Source: Pseudomonadota bacterium (GTDB taxonomy: Bacteria > Desulfobacterota > Desulfobacteria > Desulfobacterales > Desulfolunaceae). From it: a stretch of DNA of 63,588 bases. Of the stretch, positions 29,491 to 39,128 are shown piece by piece; position 1 is the stretch's first letter, and the number at the start of each line of letters is the position of its first letter. The position numbers were made by a program, and so were the translations under genes. The DNA lies in assembly GCA_018818835.1 (NCBI GenBank), contig JAHIRD010000096.1:1-63588 (forward strand), given 5' to 3'. A model generated the notes under the pieces. It was given only the letters and a program-made list of their open reading frames with translations. It ran no database searches and was not told the origin of the DNA.

Positions 29491-29526
29491 AAAGCCCGGA
29501 TAGACATAGTCTATTCGGGCTTTTTT
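29491..29526 (+). terminator. Terminator after gltA
   Basis: AAAGCCCGGATAGAC and GTCTATTCGGGCTTT pair around ATA, with one G-U pair, and are followed by TTTT. It lies 21 nt after the stop. Confidence 0.92.
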
Positions 29527-29532
29527 ATGTGA

Positions 29533-29616
29533 TCAATCTTCGGTTTTCGATCCGGGCAGCACCAGATTGAGAACCAGACCCAGCAAACCAGCCAGACCAA
29601 TCTTCTCAATGGAAAA
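29533..29616 (-). pseudogene. uraA: Remnant of uraA (uracil permease C terminus)
   Basis: In the +1 frame relative to upp, this stretch encodes 27 residues, [20 protein letters not shown] and then PGSKTED with a stop. This is the usual last transmembrane helix and tail of a uracil-xanthine permease. The remaining 380 or so residues are missing, and it abuts truncated upp directly. It is the downstream side of a deletion in a upp-uraA operon. Confidence 0.78.
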
Positions 29617-29983
29617 ACTGCCTATCGCTGGTCATTTTTTCGTAGTAGGCAACGGGTTCGAGGGTTTCCTCGTCCCTGTAAAGTCCGATGACACTGACCT
29701 TTGCAGAGGGGATAAGATCAATGACCCCGTTCATCATACCCAGTCCTGCCCGGAGAATGGGCACGATGGTGATCTTCTTTCCCTTAATCCGGTCAACTTC
29801 CACAGGCCCGGCCCATCCGTCGACGGTTCTCTTTTCCGTTTCAATATCCTTGGTGGCCTCATAGGTCAAAAGCCGTGCGACCTCTGCAGCCAGATCCCTG
29901 AAATCCTTGGTTGATATATTTTTCTTCCGCATCAGACCCAGCTTATGCCGTATCAGCGGATGTGTCGCAACAAAAACAGTCAT
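29606..29983 (-). pseudogene. upp: Truncated uracil phosphoribosyltransferase
   Basis: The first 122 or so residues match UPRT well ([61 protein letters not shown]). The frame then ends after TSDRQFFH at residue 125. Normal Upp has about 208 residues, and the missing part includes the PRPP-binding loop DPMLATGGS, so the product should be inactive. The start at 29983 has AGGAGGGGG upstream. The break joins directly to the end of a uraA-like frame. Either a genomic deletion or a misassembly removed about 1.4 kb. Confidence 0.88.
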
Positions 29984-30233
29984 AAGGCATTCCCCCTCCT
30001 TGGTAATGGTTTCATTCTTTCTTAACAGCACGTTATAAATAGTTGGATAGATTATTTCAACCTCTACCTTCCAAGGGTTGGCCCAGTCTTTTTAAAAAGC
30101 CCTGTCCGTGTATCTTTGAGATATTTTTTTTATCCGGCCGAATCCAATCTTTCCTTGAGGCTTATTGATCGACTATGGTATTCCATCATAAATATGGGCT
30201 CTATTCTTTTACCGCTTTTTTCAAAAAAATGTC

Positions 30234-32687
30234 ATGGGCATGAACGAATCTGACACATACATTGATGTTGCCATAAGTCTTCCGGCCTGGAAGACATACC
30301 TGTACTCTGTCCCAAAGGACATGAAAGACCTGATCACGGTGGGCCAACGTGTCCTTGTACCCTTCAATAACCGGAGGGTGACTGGCTACGTGCTTTCTGA
30401 AAGCATTGCCCCGGCCCAGGAGAATTTCAAGGTCAAAGCCATCATCGACATTCTGGATGACAGCCCCTTGTTCCATGGGTCTCAGATCCCCTTTTTTTTA
30501 TGGATTTCAAACTATTACATGTACCCTTTGGGTGAGGTCATCAAAAGTGCCCTTCCCGGCGGCATCAATACCCAGGACTCCCTTTGGGTAAGCCTGACAG
30601 ACCTTGGGAAAGAGGCCCTTCTGCAGAATAAGCTTTCCCCCAAGGAAAAACAGGTCCTTACCCTGCTTGAAACAGGAGACAAACGTTCAGGAGCCTTGAT
30701 ACGCGCCTGTGAGCCAGGCCTGTCCGCATCCATGATCAGCACCATGGCCCGGAAAAATCTTGTGAGCCTGACCCGTGAACTTAAAAAAGGAGCCGGGGGC
30801 CACCGATTCGAATTGTATGTCCAATCTGCCATAGATCACCGTTCCAGTGACCATTACAGCGATAAACGGAAAGAGGTTCTGGCCTATATCCAAGAGCACC
30901 AGGACCTGTCCGTCAGGGAACTGAAGGTCATATTCCCAAACGTCCAGGCCCAGGTCCGTTTTCTTGAAAAAGAAGGACAGGTGATCTGTACCCAAAAAAA
31001 AATCTACAGGGATCCCTTTGGCGACGCCATTCCTCTGGACACCCCACCTGCTTTAACCCTTGAGCAGAAACACACCGTCTCCCAGATGGGTGAACAGCTG
31101 GGCCTTGGTTTTTCGCCCTTTCTTCTGGCCGGTGTCACCGGAAGCGGAAAAACAGAAGTCTATTTGCAACTTGTTGAGCAAGCCCGTGAAAAAAAGATGT
31201 CCGCCCTTGTGCTGGTGCCTGAAATTGCCCTGATTTCCCAGACTGAAAGGCGATTCCGCATGCGCTTTGGTGAAAACATTGCTGTCCTGCACAGCGGACT
31301 TTCACACGGAGAAAAATTTGACCAGTGGATGCGGATTGCCCAAAAGGAGGTGTTTATTGTCATCGGTGCACGCTCCGCCATTTTTGCCCCCCTCGAAAAC
31401 CTGGGACTGGTGATTGTGGATGAAGAACATGACAACTCCTATAAGCAGGAAAACGGTCTGAAATACAATGCCAGGGATCTGGCCATCCTCAGGGCGAAGT
31501 TATCCGATGCGGTCTGTGTTCTGGGCTCGGCCACACCCTCTATCCAGTCCTATTATAACACGGTATCAGGAAAATTCCGGGAGCTTCGGCTCACCAAGCG
31601 TGTCAGCGACCGCCCCATGCCGGAAATCCAGGTGGTGGATCTTAAACCCTACAGGGACTACCCGGGCATTCGAAGTTTTATTACCCCCCCCCTTGAAGAG
31701 GCCATGGCCCGGACGCTCCACAACAAGGAGCAGATCCTTCTTTTCCTGAATCGTCGGGGTTATGCCAATTATCCGGTCTGTGCCAACTGCGGTGAGGCCA
31801 TGAAATGCGTGAGCTGCGACGTATCCCTGACCCTCCATCAATCCCGGAATGCGTATCGTTGCCATATGTGCAGTTATATGATTCCATCCAATTCCAAATG
31901 CAAAATCTGTAATTCGTCCAATATCAAGCACCTGGGATTTGGTACGGAAAAAATCGAAGCAGCGGTCAAAGCCCTGTTCCCTGAGGCTGTGGTGGCACGT
32001 ATGGACCAGGACACCACCACACGCAAAGGCTCGGTTCTCAGACTGCTCAAGGATATCAAAGAACGAAAAACCGATATTCTGGTGGGCACCCAGATGATTG
32101 CAAAAGGCCATGATTTCCCGGGGATCACCCTGGTGGGCATTATCTGCGCGGATCAGTCCCTCAATTTTCCTGATTTCAGGGCCTGCGAGAGAACGTTCCA
32201 GCTGCTTGCCCAGGTGGCCGGACGGGCCGGACGTGGTGACCAGCCCGGCAATGTCATCATGCAGACTTACAATCCCGATCATTTCAGTATTCAAGCCGCT
32301 GAGAAGCAAGATTTCTTCGAGTTTTACAATCAGGAAATCACCTTCCGGGAAAGTTTGGGCTACCCGCCCTATTCCCGCATGGTTCAGGTGAGGCTATCCG
32401 GCAAAAACCGTCAGAGTGTCAAGGATCAGGCCCTTCGGCTGGGTCACTATATCACGGCCCAGGTCTTTGAAAAGCAGCCTTTTTTTGACGGTCTCGGGGT
32501 CCTGGGCCCCATTGAGGCTCCCATACCCAAACTGGCGGACCATTACCGCTGGCAGATACTTTTAAAGTGCGGGGCACAGCGCCCCCTACACAGGATGGCC
32601 CGACTGATTGTTAAGGCCTCCTTCTCAGAATTGAAAAAAGACGGCGTTCGAATCACAACAGACATTGACCCCTATTATCTTATGTGA
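30234..32687 (+). CDS. priA: Primosomal replication restart helicase PriA
   Basis: PriA reloads the replisome at stalled forks. The 817-residue protein has an N-terminal DNA-binding domain (SLPAWKTYLYSVP), a helicase core with Walker A GVTGSGKTEV, the DEEH box (IVDEEHDNSYKQ) and motif TPSIQSYYN, a zinc region with eight Cys from CANCGEAMKCVSC to CKICNSSN, and the C-terminal motifs GTQMIAKGHDFPG and AGRAGRGDQPGN. All are intact. The start has weak initiation signals; an ATG two codons downstream is equally possible. The next gene begins 6 nt after its stop. Confidence 0.96.
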   Translation: MGMNESDTYIDVAISLPAWKTYLYSVPKDMKDLITVGQRVLVPFNNRRVTGYVLSESIAPAQENFKVKAIIDILDDSPLFHGSQIPFFLWISNYYMYPLGEVIKSALPGGINTQDSLWVSLTDLGKEALLQNKLSPKEKQVLTLLETGDKRSGALIRACEPGLSASMISTMARKNLVSLTRELKKGAGGHRFELYVQSAIDHRSSDHYSDKRKEVLAYIQEHQDLSVRELKVIFPNVQAQVRFLEKEGQVICTQKKIYRDPFGDAIPLDTPPALTLEQKHTVSQMGEQLGLGFSPFLLAGVTGSGKTEVYLQLVEQAREKKMSALVLVPEIALISQTERRFRMRFGENIAVLHSGLSHGEKFDQWMRIAQKEVFIVIGARSAIFAPLENLGLVIVDEEHDNSYKQENGLKYNARDLAILRAKLSDAVCVLGSATPSIQSYYNTVSGKFRELRLTKRVSDRPMPEIQVVDLKPYRDYPGIRSFITPPLEEAMARTLHNKEQILLFLNRRGYANYPVCANCGEAMKCVSCDVSLTLHQSRNAYRCHMCSYMIPSNSKCKICNSSNIKHLGFGTEKIEAAVKALFPEAVVARMDQDTTTRKGSVLRLLKDIKERKTDILVGTQMIAKGHDFPGITLVGIICADQSLNFPDFRACERTFQLLAQVAGRAGRGDQPGNVIMQTYNPDHFSIQAAEKQDFFEFYNQEITFRESLGYPPYSRMVQVRLSGKNRQSVKDQALRLGHYITAQVFEKQPFFDGLGVLGPIEAPIPKLADHYRWQILLKCGAQRPLHRMARLIVKASFSELKKDGVRITTDIDPYYLM

Positions 32688-32693
32688 GGCATT

Positions 32694-33209
32694 ATGAAAA
32701 TCGCCATCATGAGCGACAGCCATGACAATATCTGGAATCTGGAAAAGGCTCTTTCGTTAATTAAGACAGAAGAGGCATCAATGATTGTCCACTGCGGCGA
32801 CTTTGTAGCACCCTTCATGCTCCGGGAACTTGAAAAGGCCGGCATTCCAGTTTACGGTGTTCTGGGCAACAATGACGGCAGTCAGTTTCTTCTGGCCCAG
32901 ACAGCCTTGACTGTCTTGAAAAACATCCACCTTTTTGAGTTGATCGGCACTGTGGAGGCGGATGGTTTTCGAATCTGCTTCACCCACCAGCGGGAGGTTG
33001 CCGAAGGCCTGGCTTTCACCGGCCGCTATGATCTGGTCTGCTATGGACATTCCCATCAGTACAATCTTGAAAAAATCAAGGATACAATTCTTCTCAACCC
33101 CGGTGAAATCATGGGCAAAAACAAAGAGCCTGGTTTTTGTCTGGTGGACACGGAAAATCGTCATGTCAGACGACTGATCCTTGATGTCCCGCGAGGAATA
33201 GAAGCTTGA
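32694..33209 (+). CDS. YfcE/MJ0936-type metallophosphoesterase
   Basis: A 171-residue cytoplasmic phosphoesterase with the full metal-binding set: DSHDN (residues 8-12), GDF, GNND, and the late GHSHQYN. This is the compact YfcE-like family of broad phosphodiesterases. The gene starts 6 nt after priA and probably shares its transcript. The physiological substrate is unknown. Confidence 0.9.
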   Translation: MKIAIMSDSHDNIWNLEKALSLIKTEEASMIVHCGDFVAPFMLRELEKAGIPVYGVLGNNDGSQFLLAQTALTVLKNIHLFELIGTVEADGFRICFTHQREVAEGLAFTGRYDLVCYGHSHQYNLEKIKDTILLNPGEIMGKNKEPGFCLVDTENRHVRRLILDVPRGIEA

Positions 33210-33288
33210 CATTCTAATGCCGGAAGCCTAAGTTATGTGGTGCAGTTGTTCACTAAATGTTCATTTATTCTGGCACAGGACATGTATT

Positions 33289-34401
33289 ATGAATAAAAAA
33301 AGAGTGTTACATTGTTTCATTTTTGTTTTTGTTTTTTTTAGCCTTACCCTTCCAGGGTACGCTGGACAAAACCCCACTGAAACAGTTTATTTTGATCCTT
33401 TTGCGGCCACGCCCAGTATCGATTCCATGAATGCCCTTGAGACTATCAAACAAAAACTCAGCGAAAACCCCGAACTTCAGATCCTGATCGAGGGCCATGC
33501 CGATGCCGGCGAAGTCCGGCCCGAGGAAAAGGATGCTGTCTCATATCTCAAGAGCCTCTCCCGCATGAGAGCAGACTTTGTTTCCAACTGGTTGAAATCA
33601 GCGCTGGGCAACACAGCCTTAATCAGCCAGGTGGCCAGCTACGGGACCGAACGGCAGGGGGATAAATCGCTTCTGAAAGATCAGCATGCATCCAACAGAC
33701 GGGTGGATTTGACGATTTACACCAAAGACGCACCCCCTGAAGGTCTTTCTTCAGGTGACAGCCCCAAGGTCCTTGTCCCTGAAATGGTCCATGAATTTGA
33801 AGGTGTCCTTGAAAATACCAAGGTCACCTATGATTATCTGATCAAAAACACAGGGACAGCCACCCTGGACATCCTCAGCGTCAAACCCGGCTGAGGCTGC
33901 ACCGCTGTTTCGTACTCGAAACACATCCCTCCCGGCGGTGAGGGAACAATCACAATCAGCGTCAATACTCGTGGCTATGGCGGCAGGATACTTAAAAAAA
34001 ATATCCAGGTAACAACCAATGATCCGGCTAACAGCCATTTTGCCCTGACCATTACCGGTCAGATTAAAGCGTACGCAAGCATCAAACCAAACAGGGTGAG
34101 GTTTTCCGGAAAACTCAATGAAAAATTAAGCCGAACCATAACTATTATTCCTGACAAGGATTATCCCTTTAAAATCAGCACCCTATCTCTCAAAAACAAA
34201 ACAGAGGGTGTTCAGTTCAGCTTCACCAACCACACGGGTGAATCAGGGCCGGAATACACAGTGACCCTGGATGCGGCCAGTGACAAACCCGGCAGTTTCA
34301 GTGACACTCTGATTGTCAAAACAGACAGTTCCGACATCCCGGAAATCATGATTCCCTTGTCAGGCTATATCATGCCTCCCCCCCGGGATAACGGGAAATA
34401 G
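33289..34401 (+). CDS. Selenoprotein: OmpA-like domain fused to a DUF1573 domain, Sec202
   Basis: Read through the TGA at 33892-33894 this is a 370-residue exported protein. It has a signal peptide (residues 1-25), an OmpA/MotB-type peptidoglycan-binding domain (about 30-150: LIEGHADAGE, SRMRADFVSNWL, ASNRRVDLTIY), then a DUF1573 immunoglobulin-like domain (about 160-265) with NTGTATLDILSVKPG, Sec-GCT, and IPPGGEGTITISV, ITTNDP-like VTTNDP. DUF1573 normally has CGCT, so Sec replaces the first Cys. A further beta domain of unknown type runs to the end. The start at 33289 is chosen because a normal signal peptide follows and CAGGA lies 8 nt upstream. A gene caller would split it into a 201-residue and a 101-residue protein in the same frame. 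The pair Sec-Gly-Cys could be redox active in the periplasm. Confidence 0.88.
33892..33923 (+). promoter_or_regulatory. Selenocysteine codon and SECIS-like hairpin in the OmpA-DUF1573 gene
   Basis: Exactly 11 nt after the TGA (33892-33894), TGTTTCG (33906-33912) pairs perfectly with CGAAACA (33917-33923). If the top G-C pair is left open the loop is GUACUC and begins with GU. The 11-nt spacing is that of the E. coli fdhF SECIS mini-hairpin. The same reading frame stays open for another 168 codons. Confidence 0.85.
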
Positions 34402-34402
34402 G

Positions 34403-35035
34403 ATGGTTTCAACCTTAAACAATATGGTCAAGGTGGTTGTTTTCGATTGCGACGGTGTGATGTTTGATACGGAAAATGCCAACCGGATGTACTACAACAC
34501 CATTCTTTTGCATTTCAAACGTCCGCCCTTGAGCCAGGATCAGTTTGTCTATGTCCATATGAGTACGGTCAAAGAAGCCATCGCTTTCCTTTTCAATGAC
34601 CGGGAGGATCTGACCGATGTTTTCGATTTCTGCAAGACGATGAGCTATGACCCACTCATCCCCCATATGAGAATCGAACCGAACCTTATGCCCCTTCTTT
34701 CGGGCCTGAAATCGCACTACAAAACAGCCATTGCCACCAATCGTTCCAACACCATGCCCGCCGTCTTAAACCATTTCAAATTAGACCCGTTCTTTGATAT
34801 GGTGGTCACCTCCCTTGATGTTGAAAACCCAAAACCCCATCCGGAGCAACTGATTAAAATCATGAATCATTTTCATGCCAAACCGGATGAAATACTTTAT
34901 ATCGGTGACTCTAAAACCGATGAACAAGCCGCAAATAAAGCCCGGGTTCTTTTTGTTTCCTTTAACAATCCTTCCCTTGAAGCCCACTATCATGTCCGGG
35001 ATCTCAAGGAAGTGGAAACGCTACTGAACCTGTGA
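34403..35035 (+). CDS. HAD-family phosphatase (Gph/PGP-like)
   Basis: A 210-residue haloacid dehalogenase-type hydrolase. Motif I is VVFDCDGVMFDTE, motif II/Lys region is IATNRSN and NPKPHPEQL, and motif IV is YIGDSKTDEQAA. The alpha-helical cap is of the phosphoglycolate phosphatase type. It begins 1 nt after the selenoprotein stop codon, so the two are probably cotranslated. An ATG seven codons downstream is a possible alternative start. The substrate is unknown. Confidence 0.9.
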   Translation: MVSTLNNMVKVVVFDCDGVMFDTENANRMYYNTILLHFKRPPLSQDQFVYVHMSTVKEAIAFLFNDREDLTDVFDFCKTMSYDPLIPHMRIEPNLMPLLSGLKSHYKTAIATNRSNTMPAVLNHFKLDPFFDMVVTSLDVENPKPHPEQLIKIMNHFHAKPDEILYIGDSKTDEQAANKARVLFVSFNNPSLEAHYHVRDLKEVETLLNL

Positions 35036-35093
35036 TATGTCCAAAGGATAACACTATTCGAATAACGTATTTTAAAACCACAAGGAGCTTCAC

Positions 35094-35867
35094 ATGAAAA
35101 ACCCTCTTTTGATCGCTGTCCTGCTTGTCCCTTTTCTGGCTCTCTCCGGTTGTTCGGACTCCATGGGAGGCAAGAGCTCACCCAAAGTCACTGAGCTTAA
35201 AACCCAACCTGAAAAACTCGGTTATGCACTGGGTTCGGATCTGGGGAAAAATTTCAAAAAAAATGAAATGGAAATTGACCAGAACGCCTTTATCCAGGGC
35301 TTCGAAGACGGGCTGAACGATGCCAAGCCCCTGTTGACCCCCGAAGAAACCAAAGCCATCCAGCAGAGCGCCATTGCAGAGATGAGAACCAAAATGAATG
35401 AAAAACGGAAGCTGGCCTTTGAAACGAATAAAAAAGAGGGCGAAGAATTCCTTGCAGAAAATGCCAAGAAAGAGGGCGTGGTAACCACCGCAAGCGGTCT
35501 TCAGTACGAAGTTTTGACCGAAGGAGCAGGACCTGTTCCCACAGAAACGGACCGTGTTCAGGTCAATTATGCGGGTAAACTTCTTGACGGAACCGAATTT
35601 GACAGCTCCTATCAGCGAGGAAAACCTTCAACCTTCGGCGTTAAAGGTGTGATTCAAGGATGGACCGAAGCCCTTACAATGATGAAAACGGGAAGTAAAT
35701 GGCGGATCTATGTCCCCAGCGAACTGGCCTACAAAGATCGAGGAGCCGGACAAAAAATCGGCCCCAACGCCGCCCTGATCTTTGATATCGAACTGATCTC
35801 CATCGAAGGAAGCCCTGAAGCAAAAACAGAAGAAACACCCGCAACCGAACCTGAAAAAAAATCCTGA
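35094..35867 (+). CDS. FKBP-type peptidyl-prolyl isomerase lipoprotein (FkpA/Mip-like)
   Basis: A 257-residue lipoprotein with lipobox LSGC (Cys20 region). The N-terminal helical dimerisation domain (KLGYALGSDLGKNFKKNEME and the long helix to about 120) precedes the FKBP domain (about 145-235: VQVNYAGKLLDGTEFDSSY, GVIQGWTEAL, GPNAALIFDIELI). This is the FkpA/Mip layout for folding periplasmic or outer-membrane proteins. The acidic Pro/Thr/Glu tail is unusual but harmless. AAGGAG precedes the ATG. A hairpin follows the stop. Confidence 0.93.
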   Translation: MKNPLLIAVLLVPFLALSGCSDSMGGKSSPKVTELKTQPEKLGYALGSDLGKNFKKNEMEIDQNAFIQGFEDGLNDAKPLLTPEETKAIQQSAIAEMRTKMNEKRKLAFETNKKEGEEFLAENAKKEGVVTTASGLQYEVLTEGAGPVPTETDRVQVNYAGKLLDGTEFDSSYQRGKPSTFGVKGVIQGWTEALTMMKTGSKWRIYVPSELAYKDRGAGQKIGPNAALIFDIELISIEGSPEAKTEETPATEPEKKS

Positions 35868-35875
35868 TCAACCTG

Positions 35876-35906
35876 CTGTCCGGGCATGGAATCCATGCCC
35901 GGACAG
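35876..35906 (+). terminator. Hairpin after the FKBP gene
   Basis: CTGTCCGGGCATG (35876-35888) and CATGCCCGGACAG (35894-35906) form a perfect 13-bp stem with a 5-nt loop. Only a weak T-rich stretch follows, so termination strength is uncertain. Confidence 0.75.
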
Positions 35907-35962
35907 CGTTAACCTTTATTATAAACCGCGACGGTCCTGTTCATTTTTTTACCCATATGTTA

Positions 35963-36012
35963 TCCGGCAAAACACCATAACGCCGCATATGGTGCTTTTT
36001 ACGACGCCATCA
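35963..36012. repeat. Partial copy of the MITE-like element's right end
   Basis: These 50 nt match 27951-28000 at about 46 positions. The end of the repeat (CATCA) supplies the stop codon of the minus-strand sensor gene. The left half of the element is absent here. Confidence 0.85.
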
Positions 36013-37263
36013 CGGTTCCAGTTCAGGATAAATTCTCTGAATACAATCCGGACACAGACTATGGCTGAACTCGGCTGATGAACGGGCAGAAATATAGGAC
36101 TCGATCTGTTCCCAATAGCCTTTGTCATCACGTATTTTTTTGCAGGAGGCACAGATGGGAATCAAACCCGACAGAGTCTGGACTTGGTCCAGGGCCTCGT
36201 TAAGCTGTGAGTTCTGGCTGACCAATTCTTTATTTTTAGCTATGATTTCATCGTGTTGCCCCAGGTTGATCAGCCGAAGATCCCGTTCTTCCTTGACCAT
36301 GATTTCAAGTTTCTTCCGGTAAGCATTAATCAGCAACCTGACCAGAAAAACCACAAGCAGAGTGATCACAAGGCAGAGTCCCAGATTGACCATCAAAGCC
36401 GTGTGAATCTGACGGATCCGCCCTTTCTCAGCCTGTTCCACCCAGAGAAACCATTTCAGTTCAGGGATATAGCGGGTATTCAGATGAACAATATCCCCCT
36501 TGTGTTTGTACGTCAGGCTGGATCCTTGTCCGGATAGAATACCCGAAGCCAGATCATTCAGGCCAGGCATATCCCTGACCGAGTTGACGTCTCTGGACAT
36601 ATTGGAGCTGCTGATAAGAATGGTCCCCTTTGAATCCGTAAAAAAAATATCGCGATTGAAGGTTTTCTGATATTTTTCAACCAACAACCTGACCGAGTCA
36701 ATGGTCAGTCCCACTCCGGTTGCTCCCAGATAATTGCCCTGGAATCCAAAGACTTTATGATTAATGAAAATGGTCATGGTGTCTTTGTTGCCCATGTCCG
36801 GATCCACATTGATCTCATAGTCAAAAGGCATGTCCCGGACTCTGTAATACCAAAGGTCCCGCTCCTCAGATGGACTGATTTGTTTAAGAATTCCCCATGC
36901 ATTGTAGTAATTATGCGTTTTTTCAGATATAAGAAAACTGGTAACTGTATTATATTTATTCTTGATTTCAGATAGATACTGAATTATTTCTGTCTCATCT
37001 GCCTCTCCTGAAAGCATCCAGTTACGCAGAAACGTGTCATTGGCCATCAGTGAGGAGATAAAAATGGGCCTTAACAGGTCTTTCTGGATCTCCGAATAGA
37101 TATTATCACTGGTCAAGGGGAGTTCCGTGGAAAGAATCTGGGTCCTCAGGCTTTTCCGTGACACAAAATAACTGCCAAGGCTGGTCATCAAAAATCCGGC
37201 CGTAAGAAGAAGGGTGAGCACCAAAAATAATTTTTTCCTGTATTGATCCTGATCAACCGCCAT
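36010..37263 (-). CDS. Membrane sensor with Cache domain, coiled coil and C-terminal Cys motifs
   Basis: A 417-residue membrane protein. A transmembrane helix (about 10-30), a periplasmic dCache-like ligand domain (about 35-280, with GNYLGATGVGLTIDSVRLLV), a second transmembrane helix (about 288-312) and a cytoplasmic coiled coil (about 318-370) are visible. The C terminus is ICASCKKIRDDKGYWEQIES, then CPDC, a tail found on many deltaproteobacterial PAS and response-regulator proteins; it may bind metal. There is no kinase, GGDEF or methyl-accepting domain, so it must signal through a partner. The stop codon lies inside the repeat at 35963-36012, so the native end may have been altered. Confidence 0.8.
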   Translation of the reverse strand: MAVDQDQYRKKLFLVLTLLLTAGFLMTSLGSYFVSRKSLRTQILSTELPLTSDNIYSEIQKDLLRPIFISSLMANDTFLRNWMLSGEADETEIIQYLSEIKNKYNTVTSFLISEKTHNYYNAWGILKQISPSEERDLWYYRVRDMPFDYEINVDPDMGNKDTMTIFINHKVFGFQGNYLGATGVGLTIDSVRLLVEKYQKTFNRDIFFTDSKGTILISSSNMSRDVNSVRDMPGLNDLASGILSGQGSSLTYKHKGDIVHLNTRYIPELKWFLWVEQAEKGRIRQIHTALMVNLGLCLVITLLVVFLVRLLINAYRKKLEIMVKEERDLRLINLGQHDEIIAKNKELVSQNSQLNEALDQVQTLSGLIPICASCKKIRDDKGYWEQIESYISARSSAEFSHSLCPDCIQRIYPELEP

Positions 37264-37640
37264 GGGAAGTGATGCCTCCTCTGATAGTTACTTTTTTAAA
37301 CATCTGTTTTATCGAAAATAAATGGGATTGAATGCATAGAGAATCGATAGATGCAAACCGGTACTGGCTGTTTTATTTCTCGTCTTTGAATGATTAAAAG
37401 GTCTTTTCCGAATAGCTCATGAATGGAGTCACCTGATATTTCTGAATTATAACAAAATGCTTTGGGAAAAACAATATCTTAAAGCCAAGGCCAGGTGTAT
37501 TCACATGTTCCCGGCGTATCTCCCAAGCGTAAGGCGCGCATATTTTTAGCGTCGGCTCCAGCTGTTGGGGATCCAAAAAGTCGGACGCGACCGTCCTTCG
37601 GGACTAAGTATGAGTGTTCCGGATCGCCACCTATACCCTA
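37264..37640. other. 377-nt intergenic region with a UUCG hairpin
   Basis: No gene is seen. A short GTCC-TTCG-GGAC hairpin (37593-37604), followed by ACTAAGTATGAG, resembles the hairpin at 3089-3101 followed by TGAGTCCGAGTACGAG. They may be related extragenic palindromes. The remainder is AT-rich and could hold the sensor promoter. Confidence 0.4.
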
Positions 37641-39128
37641 TCAAAAGCCATCAAGTGACGGAACACGATCCGCCCAGGGACGTTCCTTTTCAAGCTGGCT
37701 GGCCAATCTGAACAATGTTGATTCCTCACACATTCGCCCTGTGAAAAGCATTCCCAGGGGCAATCCGTCCTTTGTCCAGTGCAGGGGGATAGACACACTG
37801 GGAAGACCGGTAATATTACCCAGGACCGTAAAACCCATCCTGCACAAAGTTTTTTTAGAGAACTGTTTGATCAAGCCGCTTTTCATAAGAAATCGTCCAA
37901 TGGGGACCCTGCTGCTAAGGCTCATGGACATTTCTTCAATGGCCGAGGGGTTCACCGAACCGTGGGGCAAGGGAGGGCAGACCAGGGTTGGTGTCAGAAA
38001 CACATCGTAACCGGTGAGAAAACGTCCCATGGCCAGCTGGGCAAGATGCCACCCCATGCGGGCCAGAACCAGATCACAGGCTGTGAGCGACCGTCCGATC
38101 ATGGCCATGGATAAGGTGGACGGTTCCATCCGTGAGACAGCCCCCTTGCCCAGATCCGCCCTGACGGTCACAGCAGTCGCAGCCACATGGGCTGAAACCG
38201 AAGTGATATAGTCCCTCCATAAACGATTTCTGTCAACGTCCGGGTCGGCTTCTTCCACATGGTGGCCCAGGGATTCAAGGAGGCGTGCTGTTTTTTCCAA
38301 ACCATCGATGGATTCGGGATGGACGTTGGTTTCAACAAAGGGTTTTCGCGAAAAGGCGATGCGCAGGGGTGACGGTGCCTGCCTGCTTGCCTCAAGATAG
38401 CTGTTTGTGTCACGACTCACCCGATAGGGAGCCCCAATTTCCGGCCCTGCGGTCTGATCCAGCATGGCCGCACTGTCCCGGACCGACCGGGTAATAATAT
38501 GTGCTGCCACGGCACCATCCCAGGCATCCCCCTGTTCAGGCCCCATGGGGTTCAAGCCCCGTGAGGGCTTCATCCCGAACACACCACAGCAGGCTGAAGG
38601 GAAACGAATGGAGCCGCCACCGTCCGATCCCGATGCCATGGGAACGATACCCGCAGCAACGGCTGCGGCCGAACCACCGGATGACCCTCCGGTACTCGTA
38701 CCCTTCTTCCAGGGGTTGTGAGACGGCCCATGGGACTTGGGCTCTGTTGTGATTGTCAGCCCAAGTTCCGGCGTATTGGTTTTGCCAAAGGGCACCACAC
38801 CGGCCTTCACATACCGATTGACCAGCTCACTATGTTCATCGGGGATATAACGAATACCACGGCTTCCCATGCAGATGGGCTCACCCTTGTAATTGTCCAT
38901 CAAATCCTTGAGTAAAAAGGGTACACCCTTAAATGGACCGTCAGGCAGATCACCGTCAGCCTGTTGTCGAGCCCTGTCATAAAAGGTATGAACAATCACG
39001 TTCAGATGGGGATTAAGGGTTTCGGCCTTCTTAATGGCTGCCTCCATCAACTCCCTTGGATGGACCTCTCCTGATTTTACAAGCTGAGCCAGTCCCAAAC
39101 CATCATATTGCTCATATTCCTTGAACAT
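37641..39128 (-). CDS. Amidase signature-family hydrolase
   Basis: A 495-residue amidase. The Ser-cisSer-Lys triad is visible: Lys in FLLKDLMDN, cis-Ser in [10 protein letters not shown] and nucleophile Ser in [12 protein letters not shown]. It is related to GatA and aliphatic amidases, but no gatB or gatC neighbours are present, so a general amidase is more likely. The start at 39128 has AGGAGGGGG 4 nt upstream; a longer version beginning 21 codons earlier lacks one. The substrate cannot be told. Confidence 0.9.
   Translation of the reverse strand: MFKEYEQYDGLGLAQLVKSGEVHPRELMEAAIKKAETLNPHLNVIVHTFYDRARQQADGDLPDGPFKGVPFLLKDLMDNYKGEPICMGSRGIRYIPDEHSELVNRYVKAGVVPFGKTNTPELGLTITTEPKSHGPSHNPWKKGTSTGGSSGGSAAAVAAGIVPMASGSDGGGSIRFPSACCGVFGMKPSRGLNPMGPEQGDAWDGAVAAHIITRSVRDSAAMLDQTAGPEIGAPYRVSRDTNSYLEASRQAPSPLRIAFSRKPFVETNVHPESIDGLEKTARLLESLGHHVEEADPDVDRNRLWRDYITSVSAHVAATAVTVRADLGKGAVSRMEPSTLSMAMIGRSLTACDLVLARMGWHLAQLAMGRFLTGYDVFLTPTLVCPPLPHGSVNPSAIEEMSMSLSSRVPIGRFLMKSGLIKQFSKKTLCRMGFTVLGNITGLPSVSIPLHWTKDGLPLGMLFTGRMCEESTLFRLASQLEKERPWADRVPSLDGF

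Noticed and set aside
33892-33894. Two separate genes split at the TGA
   Set aside because: The downstream half has no start codon or ribosome-binding site near the break, and the DUF1573 domain would be cut in its most conserved motif.
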